DNA of 64,000 bases, taken from Lysobacter_C viscosus. GTDB taxonomy: Bacteria; Pseudomonadota; Gammaproteobacteria; Xanthomonadales; Xanthomonadaceae. Below the pieces are notes generated by a model that did not search any database, was not told the origin of the DNA, and saw only the letters and a program-made list of their open reading frames with translations. Positions 45,101 through 54,490 of the stretch are shown piece by piece. How positions within the stretch are numbered: the stretch's first letter is position 1; each line of letters opens with the position of its first letter. The translations under genes and the position numbers were made by a program. Where the stretch lies: contig NZ_JBJMAV010000004.1 of NCBI RefSeq assembly GCF_046600715.1, positions 230,992 to 294,991 on the forward strand, in the 5' to 3' direction.

Positions 45101-46225
45101 TCACCAGTGAAGCTGCACGCGCGCCTGCACGCTGGAGGGGTCGTCCGGCAATCCGGCCCGGTCGGAGTCGACGCTGACGTAATCCAGCATCAGCTTGAAG
45201 TTCTTGCGCCAGTACCAGTTCACCCCGGCGGTGAGGGCGTCCATCCGGCCCCCGCCCACCGCCCCGTCGTCCAGGTCCAGGGTGTCGTAGCGCAGGCCCA
45301 CCTGCCACATCCCGCGGGCGGGTTCGGCCGGCTTGGCAGTGGTCGGCACGCCGGACTTGTAGCCCCAGGTCTCCCCGGTCAGGTTGTAGACCGCGCTGAC
45401 GTAGGCGCCATCACCACGGTAGTCCTCGCTGCCGCCGGTGCGATCGGCGGCGACGGTCATGTACTCGCCCTGCAGCTTCAGCGGGCCCGCGACCCAGAAG
45501 CTTTCCAGGCCGACGGTGGCCAGGCGGTCGGCATCGAACAGGCTGCCGGTATCCACCAACCGCCGCTCGGAGAGATCGGCCTGCGGCTTGGCGCGCAGGC
45601 GCAGGGTGTTGTTTTCGAGGTCGCGGTCGACGTAGGAAAGGCCGAAATGCAGGATGCGCCCGGCCTCGTTGATGGGGGCGAACGTGCCGCGCAGGCCGTG
45701 GCCGGCGCCGCGGTTGCCGCCGTCGGTCAGCTCGTTGCCGAATGCGCTGGCCGTGAAGGTCCACGCGTCGTTGCCATAGCCGTACGCCACGCCCAGCCGG
45801 CGACCGGTGCCGAAGGTGTTGGTGATGGCGGCCTTGGAGATGAAGTCGTTGTTCTTGGTCGACGACAGCTCTTCCATGCTGTGGGGCTGCTTGTACTGGC
45901 CGGCCTGCAGGTAATGGCCGCCGCCCAGCCCGAACTTGCCGTTCACGTCGAGCCACTTCTCGGAGGCGGCGTCATAGCCGACTACCCAGTCGAACTCGCC
46001 GATACCGCCCTTGAGCACCAGTTCGGCACGGCGCAGGTCGGTGGCGCGATCGCCGTCGGCGAGTTCCGCGCGGTCGCTGTCGAACCACGTGGCATCGGCC
46101 TGGACCAAGCCCTCGAAGCCGATCTCCATGCCACCGATCTCGTCGAGTTTGATCTCGGCGTGCGCCAGCGGGGCGGTGAGGGCCAGGGCGAGGCCGATGA
46201 AGAGTCGCGAAGGTGCAATGTTCAT
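45101..46225 (-). CDS. oprP: phosphate-selective porin (OprO/OprP family)
   Basis: A 374-residue outer membrane beta-barrel with a cleavable signal peptide (RLFIGLALALTAPLAHA, cut before EIKLDEI). The pattern of alternating amphipathic strands, YLQAGQYKQPHSMEELSSTK and the closing ..QARVQLHW with a terminal aromatic are typical of the OprO/P family. In Pseudomonas these trimeric channels take up phosphate or polyphosphate under starvation. A Pho box lies 54-71 bases upstream. Specificity cannot be read from sequence, but location beside pst supports phosphate. Confidence 0.9.
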   Translation of the reverse strand: MNIAPSRLFIGLALALTAPLAHAEIKLDEIGGMEIGFEGLVQADATWFDSDRAELADGDRATDLRRAELVLKGGIGEFDWVVGYDAASEKWLDVNGKFGLGGGHYLQAGQYKQPHSMEELSSTKNNDFISKAAITNTFGTGRRLGVAYGYGNDAWTFTASAFGNELTDGGNRGAGHGLRGTFAPINEAGRILHFGLSYVDRDLENNTLRLRAKPQADLSERRLVDTGSLFDADRLATVGLESFWVAGPLKLQGEYMTVAADRTGGSEDYRGDGAYVSAVYNLTGETWGYKSGVPTTAKPAEPARGMWQVGLRYDTLDLDDGAVGGGRMDALTAGVNWYWRKNFKLMLDYVSVDSDRAGLPDDPSSVQARVQLHW

Positions 46226-46278
46226 GACTTGGAAAGGTCACATTGGGGTGGGAATGCCGCGCAGGCTAGGGGCGCGTC

Positions 46279-46296
46279 ATTACAGTCCCGTGACAT
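46279..46296 (-). promoter_or_regulatory. Pho box upstream of the OprO/P porin gene
   Basis: On the minus strand ATGTCAC-ggga-CTGTAAT: two 7-bp units 11 bp apart. TAGCCT about ten bases downstream is a weak -10 candidate. Confidence 0.8.
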
Positions 46297-46406
46297 TTCG
46301 ACGGTTTTGTTTCGAGACCGTTACGTTCTGGTGTCCGGATCGGGTCTTCCGCGTTGCCGCCCCGTGACAGAGGACGCCGGCGTGCCCTGTGGTTGCGGCG
46401 AAGGAC

Positions 46407-47117
46407 TCAGTCTCCCAACTGGCCCTCGACCATCCGGCTGAAGCCGGCCGGGCCGGCCTGGAACCCCGCAGGCAGCAGGGCCATGCCCAGCACTGGATCC
46501 TGCGAAGCGACGCGCACCGCCAGGCGGTAGCGGCCGTCTGCCCCGATCGCCAGGTCGGCCCGGATATCGGGTTGGTCTGGCAGTGCCTGGCGGGGCGTCA
46601 GCACCACGCGGGCTTCGTCGCCTTCGCACCGGGGTTGCCCTGCCAGCTCGAGCGGGCCGGCGGGCAGGGCGGCGCCGTCGGCCTGCACGTGCAGCCTGCC
46701 GCCGGCCCGCAGGCAGCGACCATCGGCAAAGAGCATCTGCAGCGCCTCCAGGTGCAGGCCCAGGGACAGCCCGCCCCACGATGGCCCGGCTGGGAGTTCC
46801 ACGCCTCCCTGTCCGTGATGCAGGCCCTGGACGCGGCCGCCTGACCAGGCCAGGTCCAGCTCGCCGGTGCGCAGCCGCACCCGTGGCACGCCCAGCACCC
46901 AGGACAGCGGGTGCAGGCCGGCGTCGACGGCGTCGAACGCGTGCCCGCCCCAGGCGACCCGGGACAGGTGCCCACGCCAGAGCGTGCCGTGGGCCTGCAG
47001 CACCGAAAGCCCGGCCGGCCAGGCCGGGCTCCGGGCCGCGAGCCCGAGCGGCGCGAACACCACCAGCGATGCCGCAAAGGCCAACACCAGAGCCAGCAGC
47101 AGGTGCCGGACAGTCAC
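46407..47117 (-). CDS. gspN: type II secretion protein N
   Basis: A 236-residue inner membrane protein with one N-terminal helix (LLLALVLAFAASLVVFAPLGL) and a periplasmic beta-rich domain (GTLWRGHLSRVAWGG, GGRLHVQADGAALPAGPL). It matches GspN, the accessory last gene of some T2SS operons. GTG is used as start and overlaps the gspM stop (GTGA). Confidence 0.88.
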   Translation of the reverse strand: MTVRHLLLALVLAFAASLVVFAPLGLAARSPAWPAGLSVLQAHGTLWRGHLSRVAWGGHAFDAVDAGLHPLSWVLGVPRVRLRTGELDLAWSGGRVQGLHHGQGGVELPAGPSWGGLSLGLHLEALQMLFADGRCLRAGGRLHVQADGAALPAGPLELAGQPRCEGDEARVVLTPRQALPDQPDIRADLAIGADGRYRLAVRVASQDPVLGMALLPAGFQAGPAGFSRMVEGQLGD

Positions 47118-47611
47118 GGGGCGGCCCCGATGGCCACGAAACGCGCCTGCACCCGCAGGGCGCCGTTGGCCCCGGTGATCTCGAGCAGCCCCGGCGCCAC
47201 GCCATGGTCCAGCCGCAGCCGGTCCAGCCATGCCAGCAGTGCAGGGGTGGTGACCGACTCGATCTCCACCTGGATCGCCTCCGCGCCGTCGGCGCGGTGG
47301 CGACTGATCGCGACCCCGGCAGCGCGGGCGGTCTCCAGCACCGTCGATTCGAGCGTTTCGACGTTGGGCGGCGAAGGGCGAGCCGCCAGCAGTGCTTCGA
47401 TCTCGGCGGCCGCCTGGCGGGTGGCCACGAGTTCCGCGGCCGCTTGCGCATGGCGCGTGCGCGCATCGTCGCGCAGCGTGCGCAACGGCGTGGTCACCCC
47501 GTACCAGGCCGTGAACGCGACCAGCGCCAGGCACATCACCGCCAGCATCCGGCGCTCGCGGGGGTCGCGGGCCAGCCACCAGGCCGCCAGCCGATCGCGC
47601 GCGCCGTTCAT
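47114..47611 (-). CDS. gspM: type II secretion protein M
   Basis: A 165-residue bitopic inner membrane protein with a helix at about 23-41 (MLAVMCLALVAFTAWYGV), a coiled periplasmic segment and a ferredoxin-like C-terminal domain. It partners GspL in the assembly platform. It overlaps both neighbours by 4 bases. Confidence 0.88.
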   Translation of the reverse strand: MNGARDRLAAWWLARDPRERRMLAVMCLALVAFTAWYGVTTPLRTLRDDARTRHAQAAAELVATRQAAAEIEALLAARPSPPNVETLESTVLETARAAGVAISRHRADGAEAIQVEIESVTTPALLAWLDRLRLDHGVAPGLLEITGANGALRVQARFVAIGAAP

Positions 47612-48729
47612 GCGCCGGGCTCGATGAGGATGTCGCTTCGGACCGCCTCGCCCATCGGCTGTCGGCCGGCGCGCTGAAGCGTCAGGCCCGACCCGGCCAG
47701 TGAACCGGTCAGGGTCTCCAGCTCGGTCTCGCCCGGGTGCACGAACTGGACGCGCAGGCCGTCACCGGTCGAGTAGCGCAGGCTGGCCAGGTGGGTGCCG
47801 GGCAGCCCGTCAAGGGCGCCGAACAGAGCGCCCGCATCGCGTGCCAGTGCATCGACCGACCGCAGTTCCGCAAGCCGGGCGGCGGTCGCCTCCAGCGGCT
47901 CGCCCACCGCGTGCCCCGGCGCCACCCGCAGAGCGATTGCAGAGGCGTGGTCGTGCAGCTGCCGCGTCACGACCCCGTGCCGGACCGCATCGGCAGCCAG
48001 CAACAGCCAGGGCGATGCCAGCAACACGCCGGCCAGCAGCGCCGCGCGGCGCCAGCCGGGATCGGTCCGATGGCGCTGGCGGGGTGCGAACCCCCCCTGC
48101 AGCAGGTCGAGCGGCGGCGCGTCGATCGCGCCCACGCGCTCGCAGGCCAGCTCGAACCCATTGGTGTCACGCGGCGGCGGGAGGTCGCCATCGCCCAGGA
48201 CCCGGGCGGCGAGGGCGGGCTCGGCGCTGTATGCGCGGTCCTGGCTTCGCACCAGCCAGCGTCCGTCGTGTTCCATGACCACGGCCCGCTCCGGATCGGC
48301 GGCGTCGACCGGCACCAGCAGCGCGTCCGGCACCATTGCGTCGGCGTCGATGCCGTGGGCCTGCGCCCGCGACAGCCAGCCCTGCATCGCATCAGGCGAT
48401 GCCCACCCGAGCACCCGTGGCGCGGCACCGTCGTAGGCGGACACCGCCACGTGCAAGCGGTCGGTCGGGGCGGCCGCGACATCGTCCAGCAGCAAGCGGG
48501 CCGCCTCCATCGCCTGCGCCGGGCGGCGGGCCGGAAGCGCGGTCCAGGCCAGCCCGACATCACTGGCCGGAACCACCGTCCAGGTCCTGCCGGTCCGGGC
48601 GTCGTGCGGCGGCGCCTTCGCACCGGGGGCCAGCGGCACGTGCTGGACGGTGCGACCCGAGGCGTCGATCACCCGCCAGGTCGAGTCGGCGGCGGGGTCG
48701 GCGGGCAGCACCAGCAATCGCGTGGTCAT
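47608..48729 (-). CDS. gspL: type II secretion protein L
   Basis: A 373-residue inner membrane protein. The cytoplasmic actin-like half (1-225) recruits the GspE ATPase. A transmembrane helix lies at about 232-252 (ALLAGVLLASPWLLLAADAV). The periplasmic half ends in a ferredoxin-like fold. The start overlaps the gspK stop as ATGA. Confidence 0.9.
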   Translation of the reverse strand: MTTRLLVLPADPAADSTWRVIDASGRTVQHVPLAPGAKAPPHDARTGRTWTVVPASDVGLAWTALPARRPAQAMEAARLLLDDVAAAPTDRLHVAVSAYDGAAPRVLGWASPDAMQGWLSRAQAHGIDADAMVPDALLVPVDAADPERAVVMEHDGRWLVRSQDRAYSAEPALAARVLGDGDLPPPRDTNGFELACERVGAIDAPPLDLLQGGFAPRQRHRTDPGWRRAALLAGVLLASPWLLLAADAVRHGVVTRQLHDHASAIALRVAPGHAVGEPLEATAARLAELRSVDALARDAGALFGALDGLPGTHLASLRYSTGDGLRVQFVHPGETELETLTGSLAGSGLTLQRAGRQPMGEAVRSDILIEPGA

Positions 48730-49721
48730 TCGTGGGTGGTCCAGCGGCGGGCGGCCAGACGGGTGTCGCCCGGCGCGCGGTGGTCGAACAGGGCGGTCAG
48801 TACGACCTGGGCGTTGTCGTATTCGACCTGTGCATGCAGGTCGAAGTAGCGCGTGCGCAGTGCCAGTTGCGACAACACCGCGTTGGGAACCGCGATGCCC
48901 GCCAGCGCCGGCTGCGCCCAGAACGCCTCGTGCGCGGACCAGCCGTCGTCCGGTCGCGCTGCGATGACGGCGCGCGCGCGCGCCAAAGGCAGCGCGCCGC
49001 CGGTCAGCATGGTCAACAGCACTGCATCGTCCTGCTGCAGGGTATTGATGTTGATGGGCGACAGCGCCGTGTCGGGCAACGCGCACACGTGGGGGCGGAT
49101 CCGCGCATAGGTCGCGGGGTCGTAGCCGGCCACCGCGCGCAGCTCGCTCGTCTCGGCCAGCAGCGTGCCGCCCGTGCGGTAGCCATCGCCGCGCAGCGCG
49201 TACTGCGGATCCTCGGCCCCGGCCGGACTGCGCTGCAGGTCGCTGTCGATCCAATCGGCCAGTGCATCGGCCATTGCGCGGGCCTGGCCGGGCGCGAAGT
49301 CCAGCGCCTCCAGCAGGGCGATGTACTGGCCAATCCCGAGCTCGCGCCGCAGCCACATGCCGGGTACGCCCTCGACCACGCTGTTGAGGTTGAAGCACGC
49401 CGAGGCGTCCGAGACCCGCGCGCTGATCATTCCCTCCGGCTCGCCGGTGGTGCCGCCCCCCAGCGGAAACACGAACGGGCGGCCGTTCCACTGGCCCTCC
49501 AGGGTGGTGCGGGTGGGGTCGCGCCTGGCCAGGCGATCGATCTGCAGGCGGGCGAGGGTCTCCGCGCCGAGCGCATAGCGCTGCGCCTGCGCCACCGCCT
49601 GCGCGTTGGCGGTCCGGCGCAGGCCGAAGCGGATGTCATCCAGCACCGCCACCACCAGCGCGGTCATCACCGCCACCAGCAGCAGCACCGTCAGCAGGGC
49701 CACCCCGCGCTGCCGCTTCAC
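48726..49721 (-). CDS. gspK: type II secretion minor pseudopilin K
   Basis: A 331-residue pseudopilin with the prepilin-like N-terminus KRQRGVALLTVLLLVAVMTA, in which cleavage after Gly gives VALLTV. A large globular domain follows (DWIDSDLQRSPAGAEDPQY, with ININTLQQ). GspK caps the pseudopilus tip with GspI and GspJ. The GTG start overlaps the gspJ stop. Confidence 0.92.
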   Translation of the reverse strand: MKRQRGVALLTVLLLVAVMTALVVAVLDDIRFGLRRTANAQAVAQAQRYALGAETLARLQIDRLARRDPTRTTLEGQWNGRPFVFPLGGGTTGEPEGMISARVSDASACFNLNSVVEGVPGMWLRRELGIGQYIALLEALDFAPGQARAMADALADWIDSDLQRSPAGAEDPQYALRGDGYRTGGTLLAETSELRAVAGYDPATYARIRPHVCALPDTALSPININTLQQDDAVLLTMLTGGALPLARARAVIAARPDDGWSAHEAFWAQPALAGIAVPNAVLSQLALRTRYFDLHAQVEYDNAQVVLTALFDHRAPGDTRLAARRWTTHE

Positions 49722-50317
49722 GTCCCGCTTCCCGGCAGCAGGAACAGCTGCTCGATCGTGCCCAGGCCGTCGACATCCAGTGTCAGGCGAACCGCCTCGG
49801 GAATTTCGTCGGCGCCGCCCGGCCAGCCGTCGTTCCACTGCCCGCGGTAGCGGTAGGCGACCTGCGTGGCCGCCACGCCGGTGAGGACGGCCTGCGGCAT
49901 CGGGGCGGGGGCGCCGTCGAGGGCGGCGTGCGCGGCACGCTCCAGCTGCCCGCCGGCGATTCGGTATTCGACGTACTGCAGCGACGCGCGCGGCTCGGCG
50001 TCGGGGTTGGACCATCCGCGCCGGACGAACGCGAACAGGGGCCCGGGATCGCCGGGGCGCTGGCCGATGAAGGCCGTGCGCGTCGCACTGCCATCGCCAC
50101 GGCGCACGCGGCGGGGAGCGGCCTGGCCGAGGTCGGCCTTGAGCAGGGCCCGCGCGCGCTGGAACTCGCCGATGCGATCCATCCGCGCGCTGACCACCTC
50201 GCGATTGTCGGCCGCGTGCACCAGCACGCCCAGGCTCGCTGCGGAGAGCAGGCCGAAGACCGCGAGCGCGACCAGCATCTCGACCAGGGTGAAGCCGCGC
50301 GCGCGGGTGGCGCTCAT
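49718..50317 (-). CDS. gspJ: type II secretion minor pseudopilin J
   Basis: A 199-residue pseudopilin with the cleavage motif RG|FTLVEMLVALAVF and conserved Glu5 after the cut. The globular domain includes LQYVEYRIAGGQLER. It is a tip-complex component. The ATG overlaps the gspI stop. Confidence 0.94.
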   Translation of the reverse strand: MSATRARGFTLVEMLVALAVFGLLSAASLGVLVHAADNREVVSARMDRIGEFQRARALLKADLGQAAPRRVRRGDGSATRTAFIGQRPGDPGPLFAFVRRGWSNPDAEPRASLQYVEYRIAGGQLERAAHAALDGAPAPMPQAVLTGVAATQVAYRYRGQWNDGWPGGADEIPEAVRLTLDVDGLGTIEQLFLLPGSGT

Positions 50318-50697
50318 GGGCTGCCCCGGAACAGGCTGGCCTCGCCGGCCACGCCGGTGGCGCCATCCGCCACCACCTGGACCTGCACGCGGACGATGCC
50401 CGGGTCATCGGTCGCCAGCACCCGCCTCGCCCAATGCCACGTGCGCCCTCCGCTGGTTTCCACGCCGGCCTCTTCCGCCGGGAGCTCGCCCGGTGCCGCC
50501 AGCAGCGCCTCGACCGCGCGGTTGTCGGCCACCACCGCGGCCAGGGCGCGTTCCTCGATCACCGCCGCGGTGCGGGTGTTCTGGCCGGACAGGTTGAGCA
50601 GGCCGAGCACCACCAGGCTGAACACCGCGAGCGCGACCAGCATCTCGACCAGCGAGAAGCCCTGCACACCCCGCGGGCCGTCAACGCGCGTTGCCAT
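50314..50697 (-). CDS. gspI: type II secretion minor pseudopilin I
   Basis: A 127-residue pseudopilin with QG|FSLVEMLVALAVFSLV and RTWHWARRVLATDDPGI. It is the initiator of the tip complex with GspJ and GspK. Its start lies 17 bases inside gspH. Confidence 0.94.
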   Translation of the reverse strand: MATRVDGPRGVQGFSLVEMLVALAVFSLVVLGLLNLSGQNTRTAAVIEERALAAVVADNRAVEALLAAPGELPAEEAGVETSGGRTWHWARRVLATDDPGIVRVQVQVVADGATGVAGEASLFRGSP

Positions 50698-51181
50698 CGA
50701 TCCGCACCCGTGCGTCCGCGCCCACGAGCACGCGCAGCCGACGGCCCTCGCGCTGCAGGTCCACGGCGGCCACGCGCACGCCTCCGGATGCGTCGAAACG
50801 GAAACTCACCTGGCCGCCATCGCCCTCGAAGCGGGCCTTGGTGCCGGGTGACCAGTCGACGGCCCGGAACGGCCCGTCATCCATCGGCTGCCACTGGTCG
50901 AAGCTCTGGCGCTGCGCGTGGTAGCCCTGGGGCGTCACGACCACCTGCACGTCGCGGGTGGATAACACGGCCTCCTCCTGCGCGCGCACCAGGTGCCTCG
51001 CCAGCCGCTCGGCATCCCGTGCCAGCACGTCGCCCTCCCCGGGCGCGGTGAGCAGCACCGCGGTGCCCAGCACCCCGACGATGAACACGACGACCATCAG
51101 CTCGACCAGGGTGAAACCGCGCACGCGCGCCGTCACCGGTGTCGGAGGCTGCCTGCCGGCGATGGACACGATCACTTGCAC
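50681..51181 (-). CDS. gspH: type II secretion minor pseudopilin H
   Basis: A 166-residue pseudopilin with RG|FTLVELMVVVFIVGVL and a C-terminal beta domain (VAAVDLQREGRRLRVLVGA). The GTG start is 3 bases after the gspG stop. The leader of about 22 residues is slightly long. Confidence 0.93.
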   Translation of the reverse strand: MQVIVSIAGRQPPTPVTARVRGFTLVELMVVVFIVGVLGTAVLLTAPGEGDVLARDAERLARHLVRAQEEAVLSTRDVQVVVTPQGYHAQRQSFDQWQPMDDGPFRAVDWSPGTKARFEGDGGQVSFRFDASGGVRVAAVDLQREGRRLRVLVGADARVRIDGNAR

Positions 51182-51184
51182 GGG

Positions 51185-51808
51185 TCAGTGCCAGTTGCCG
51201 ATGTCCGCGTTTTCGCCTTCGCCGCCTTCCGCGCCGTCGGCTCCCAGCGAATACACGTTGAACGCCGCCCGGCGGCCGGGCCGCGCGTAGCGGTAGGCGT
51301 TGCCCCACGGATCCTCCGGCAGGCGCCGCACGTATCCGCCCTGCCGGTAGCGCTCGGGGCGGGCCAGCCCGGCGGGTGCCTCAACCAGTGCGCCCAGGCC
51401 CTGCTCGGTGGTCGGATAGACCAGCATGTCGAGGCGGTAGGTTTCCAGCGCCTGCTCGAGCACCGACACGTCCGCGCGTGCCTTTTCGACCATCGCGCGG
51501 TCCTGGCTCGGCATGACGTTGATCATCACCATCGTCGCCAGCAGGCCGATGATCACGATCACCACCATCAGCTCCACCAGGGTGAAGCCATCGGCAGTGC
51601 GGCGGGCGTGGCCGGGGACCGCGACTGCGACCCGATGGGTGGTTGGGCGGTCGTCGCCCCGGCGAGCGCCGTGCTCGACGTGGCACGCGGGAGGGGCCGC
51701 GCGGCAGGCGCCGGTGGACACCACGCGGGCGGGGGCGACGCTGCGCAGCGGCAGGTCATCGGGGGCAGGGACGTGTGTTGCGGGTAAGGGGTGCATCGAA
51801 AGCTCCAT
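51185..51808 (-). CDS. gspG: type II secretion major pseudopilin G with an extended leader
   Basis: The main pseudopilus subunit. The prepilin site is DG|FTLVELMVVIVIIGLLA, followed by LDMLVYPTTEQGLGAL, DPWGNAYRYARPG and the calcium-site-like YSLGADGAEGGEGENADIGNW ending, all typical of GspG. From the ATG that overlaps the gspF stop (TGATG), the leader before the cleaved glycine is 74 residues, against about 6-15 in most GspG. The closest alternative starts are two GTG codons giving leaders of about 45. No ATG or GTG lies near the usual position. Confidence 0.92.
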   Translation of the reverse strand: MELSMHPLPATHVPAPDDLPLRSVAPARVVSTGACRAAPPACHVEHGARRGDDRPTTHRVAVAVPGHARRTADGFTLVELMVVIVIIGLLATMVMINVMPSQDRAMVEKARADVSVLEQALETYRLDMLVYPTTEQGLGALVEAPAGLARPERYRQGGYVRRLPEDPWGNAYRYARPGRRAAFNVYSLGADGAEGGEGENADIGNWH

Positions 51809-53013
51809 CAGCCGACGGCCAGGGAATTGAACTGGAGGATCGGCAGCAGGATCGCCAGCACGATGACCGCGACCACCACGCCCATGACGACGATGATCAG
51901 CGGCTCGAGCAGGCTCATCGCCACCGAGGTGAAGGTGTTGAACTCGCGTTCCAGGTAGTCGGCGGCGCGCTCCAGCATTGGCGCCAGCCGGCCGCTGCTC
52001 TCACCGCTGGAGGCCATGTACAGCAGGGTCGGGGGGAACACGCCGGCGCGGCGCATCGCCGCCGACAGGCTGCCGCCCTCGCGGATGGAGCCGACCATGG
52101 TGTCGGTGGCGGCGCGCAGCACCCGGTTGTGCACGGTGCGCGCGGTGATGGCCAGGCCTTCCATCAGCGGCAGGCCGCTGTTGACCATGATCGACAGCGT
52201 GCGCGCCAGCCGCGCGGCGTGCACGTCGCGCAGGACCCGGCCCAGCAGCGGCAGCTCCAGCAGCGCCCGGTCCACGCGCAGGCGGACGCCGGGATGGCGC
52301 AAGGCGCGGACCATGCCCGCCGCCGCAAGCGCCAGCACCACCAGTGCCGGCATGCCCCACGCGGCCATTGCATCGGACACCGCGATCACCGCCCGCGTCA
52401 GCCACGGCAGGGTGCGGCCCATGGAGTCGAACTGCTCGACCACCTTGGGCACCACGAAGGCCATCAGCGCGATGACCACCGCCGTTGCCGTCGCGGCCAG
52501 CGCGGCCGGGTAGACCAGCGCCGTCACCAGCTTGCCGCGCACCTGCTGTTCGCGTTCGAGCAGGTCGGCCAGGCGCTCCAGGATGTCGGGCAGCGCGCTG
52601 GAGCCTTCGCCGGCGGCCACCATCGCGCGGTAAAGCGGCGGGAATGCCTTGCCCTGTCGGGCCATTGCATCCGACAGGCGCAGGCCCTCCATGACCTGGC
52701 CATGGGTGGCCATCACCACGCGGCGCACGCCGCGCCGGTCGGCCTGGCTGCCGATGGTGCGCAGGGCCTCTTCCAGCGGGGCCACGGACACCAGGGTCGC
52801 CAGCTGCCGGGTGAACAACGCCAGCTCGCGCGCCCCGAATCCCCCGCCGATGCCGTCGCGGCCGGCGCGCGCCGCCGCGGCCGGCGCGATCCGGGTCGGG
52901 ACCAGCGCACGCTGGCGCAGGTGCTGGCGCGCCTCGCGCGGATCGGTGGCGTCCACCGAGCCGGTGCGGAGCTGCCCGCCGGCGTCCAGCGCGGCGTATT
53001 CAAACCTCGGCAT
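51808..53013 (-). CDS. gspF: type II secretion inner membrane protein F
   Basis: A 401-residue platform protein with duplicated GspF domains (ELALFTRQLATLVSVAPLEE and RLARTLSIMVNSGLPLMEGL) and three membrane helices near 170-190, 220-240 and the C-terminus. MPRFEYAALD is the family start. Confidence 0.95.
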   Translation of the reverse strand: MPRFEYAALDAGGQLRTGSVDATDPREARQHLRQRALVPTRIAPAAAARAGRDGIGGGFGARELALFTRQLATLVSVAPLEEALRTIGSQADRRGVRRVVMATHGQVMEGLRLSDAMARQGKAFPPLYRAMVAAGEGSSALPDILERLADLLEREQQVRGKLVTALVYPAALAATATAVVIALMAFVVPKVVEQFDSMGRTLPWLTRAVIAVSDAMAAWGMPALVVLALAAAGMVRALRHPGVRLRVDRALLELPLLGRVLRDVHAARLARTLSIMVNSGLPLMEGLAITARTVHNRVLRAATDTMVGSIREGGSLSAAMRRAGVFPPTLLYMASSGESSGRLAPMLERAADYLEREFNTFTSVAMSLLEPLIIVVMGVVVAVIVLAILLPILQFNSLAVG

Positions 53014-54490
53014 GGCCGCCATGCGCCTGGCGGGTGACCCGCAGCGCTTCCTCCACGGTGGTGTCGCCACGGGCGATGCGGCTGCGCGCGGCCGCGTCCA
53101 GGCGCGGCGCATGCTCGAAGGCCGCCGTCGACAGTGCCTCCTCGTCGGCATTGGCCCCGATCAGGCGGCGCAGTCGATCATCGACGGTCACCGCCTCGTA
53201 CACCCCGACCCGTCCGGCGTAGCCGGTGTGGTTGCACTGTGCACAGCCGACCGCACGGTGCAGGATGCCCGTCCAACCCGCGCCCATCACCGCGGCGTCG
53301 CCGGGCTCGGCATCGCGCGGCGCGCGGCAGTTCCGGCACAGTCTGCGCAGCAGGCGCTGGGCGAGGATCAGCCGTACGGTGGACGCCAGCAGGAACGGTT
53401 CCACGCCCATGTCGCGCAGGCGGGTGATCGCGCCCACCGCGTCGTTGGTGTGCACGGTGGACAGCACCAGGTGGCCGGTGAGGCTGGCCTGCACCGCGAT
53501 CTGCGCCGTCTCCGCGTCGCGGATCTCGCCCACCATCACCACGTCCGGGTCCTGGCGCAGGATGGCCCGGAGCCCGGCCGCGAACGTCATGCCGACCTTG
53601 GCATTGACCTGGGTCTGGCCGATGCCGTCGATGGCGTACTCGACCGGGTCCTCGACGGTGAGGATGTTGCCGGCGCCGTCATTGAGCGCGGCCAGCCCCG
53701 CATACAGCGTGGTGGTCTTGCCCGAGCCGGTCGGTCCGGTGACCAGCACGATGCCGTTGGGCTGGCGCAGCGCGGCGCGCAGCGCGTCATGCACGTCGCC
53801 GGGCATGCCCAGCTCGTCCAGCGTCAGGGTCCCGGTGTCCTTGCTGAGGATGCGCAGCACCACCCGCTCGCCGCCGCGCGCGGGCAGGGTGGACACGCGC
53901 ACGTCCAGCGCACGGGTGCCCATCGACAGGGAGATCCGGCCATCCTGCGGGATGCGCTTCTCGGCGATGTCCAGGCGCGCCATGACCTTGATGCGCGACA
54001 CCACCAGCGGGGCGATCCGGGCGGGCAGGGCGACCGCCTCGCGCATCACCCCGTCGACCCGGAAGCGCACGCGCAGTGCGGCTTCGAACGGCTCGACGTG
54101 GACGTCCGACGCGCCCAGCCGTACGCCCTCGGCGATCAGGCCGTTGATCAGCCGGATCACCGGCGCGTCGTCCTGGCTTTCCAGCAGGTCGGCCGTGGCG
54201 GGGATGTCCTCCACCAGTGCGTCGAGGTTGCCGTTGGGATCGAGTGCATCGACCTGGCCGGAGCCGCCCAGGTCGGCGTCGGCGTAGACCTCCGACAACC
54301 GCCGGTCGAACACGCTGCCGGCCATCGACTCGACCTGCAGCGGGCGCCCGAGCACGCGGCGCACCTCGATCAACGCCGCCGGCGGGGCACCTTCGCGCAG
54401 GCCCACGCGCGCGTGCCCGGCCAGCTCGAGCAGCAGCACGCCATGCTGCTTGGCGAAGCCGTAGGGCAGCGGGGGCGGCGGCGCTGTCAC
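53000..54490 (-). CDS. gspE: type II secretion ATPase E
   Basis: A 496-residue cytoplasmic ATPase powering the pseudopilus. Walker A is TGPTGSGKTT (251-260), the Asp box and Walker B are near DPDVVMVGEIRDAETA, and the zinc tetracysteine is C385, C388, C416 and C419. Its GTG start overlaps the gspD stop (GTGA). Its end overlaps gspF by 14 bases. Confidence 0.96.
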   Translation of the reverse strand: MTAPPPPLPYGFAKQHGVLLLELAGHARVGLREGAPPAALIEVRRVLGRPLQVESMAGSVFDRRLSEVYADADLGGSGQVDALDPNGNLDALVEDIPATADLLESQDDAPVIRLINGLIAEGVRLGASDVHVEPFEAALRVRFRVDGVMREAVALPARIAPLVVSRIKVMARLDIAEKRIPQDGRISLSMGTRALDVRVSTLPARGGERVVLRILSKDTGTLTLDELGMPGDVHDALRAALRQPNGIVLVTGPTGSGKTTTLYAGLAALNDGAGNILTVEDPVEYAIDGIGQTQVNAKVGMTFAAGLRAILRQDPDVVMVGEIRDAETAQIAVQASLTGHLVLSTVHTNDAVGAITRLRDMGVEPFLLASTVRLILAQRLLRRLCRNCRAPRDAEPGDAAVMGAGWTGILHRAVGCAQCNHTGYAGRVGVYEAVTVDDRLRRLIGANADEEALSTAAFEHAPRLDAAARSRIARGDTTVEEALRVTRQAHGGHAEV

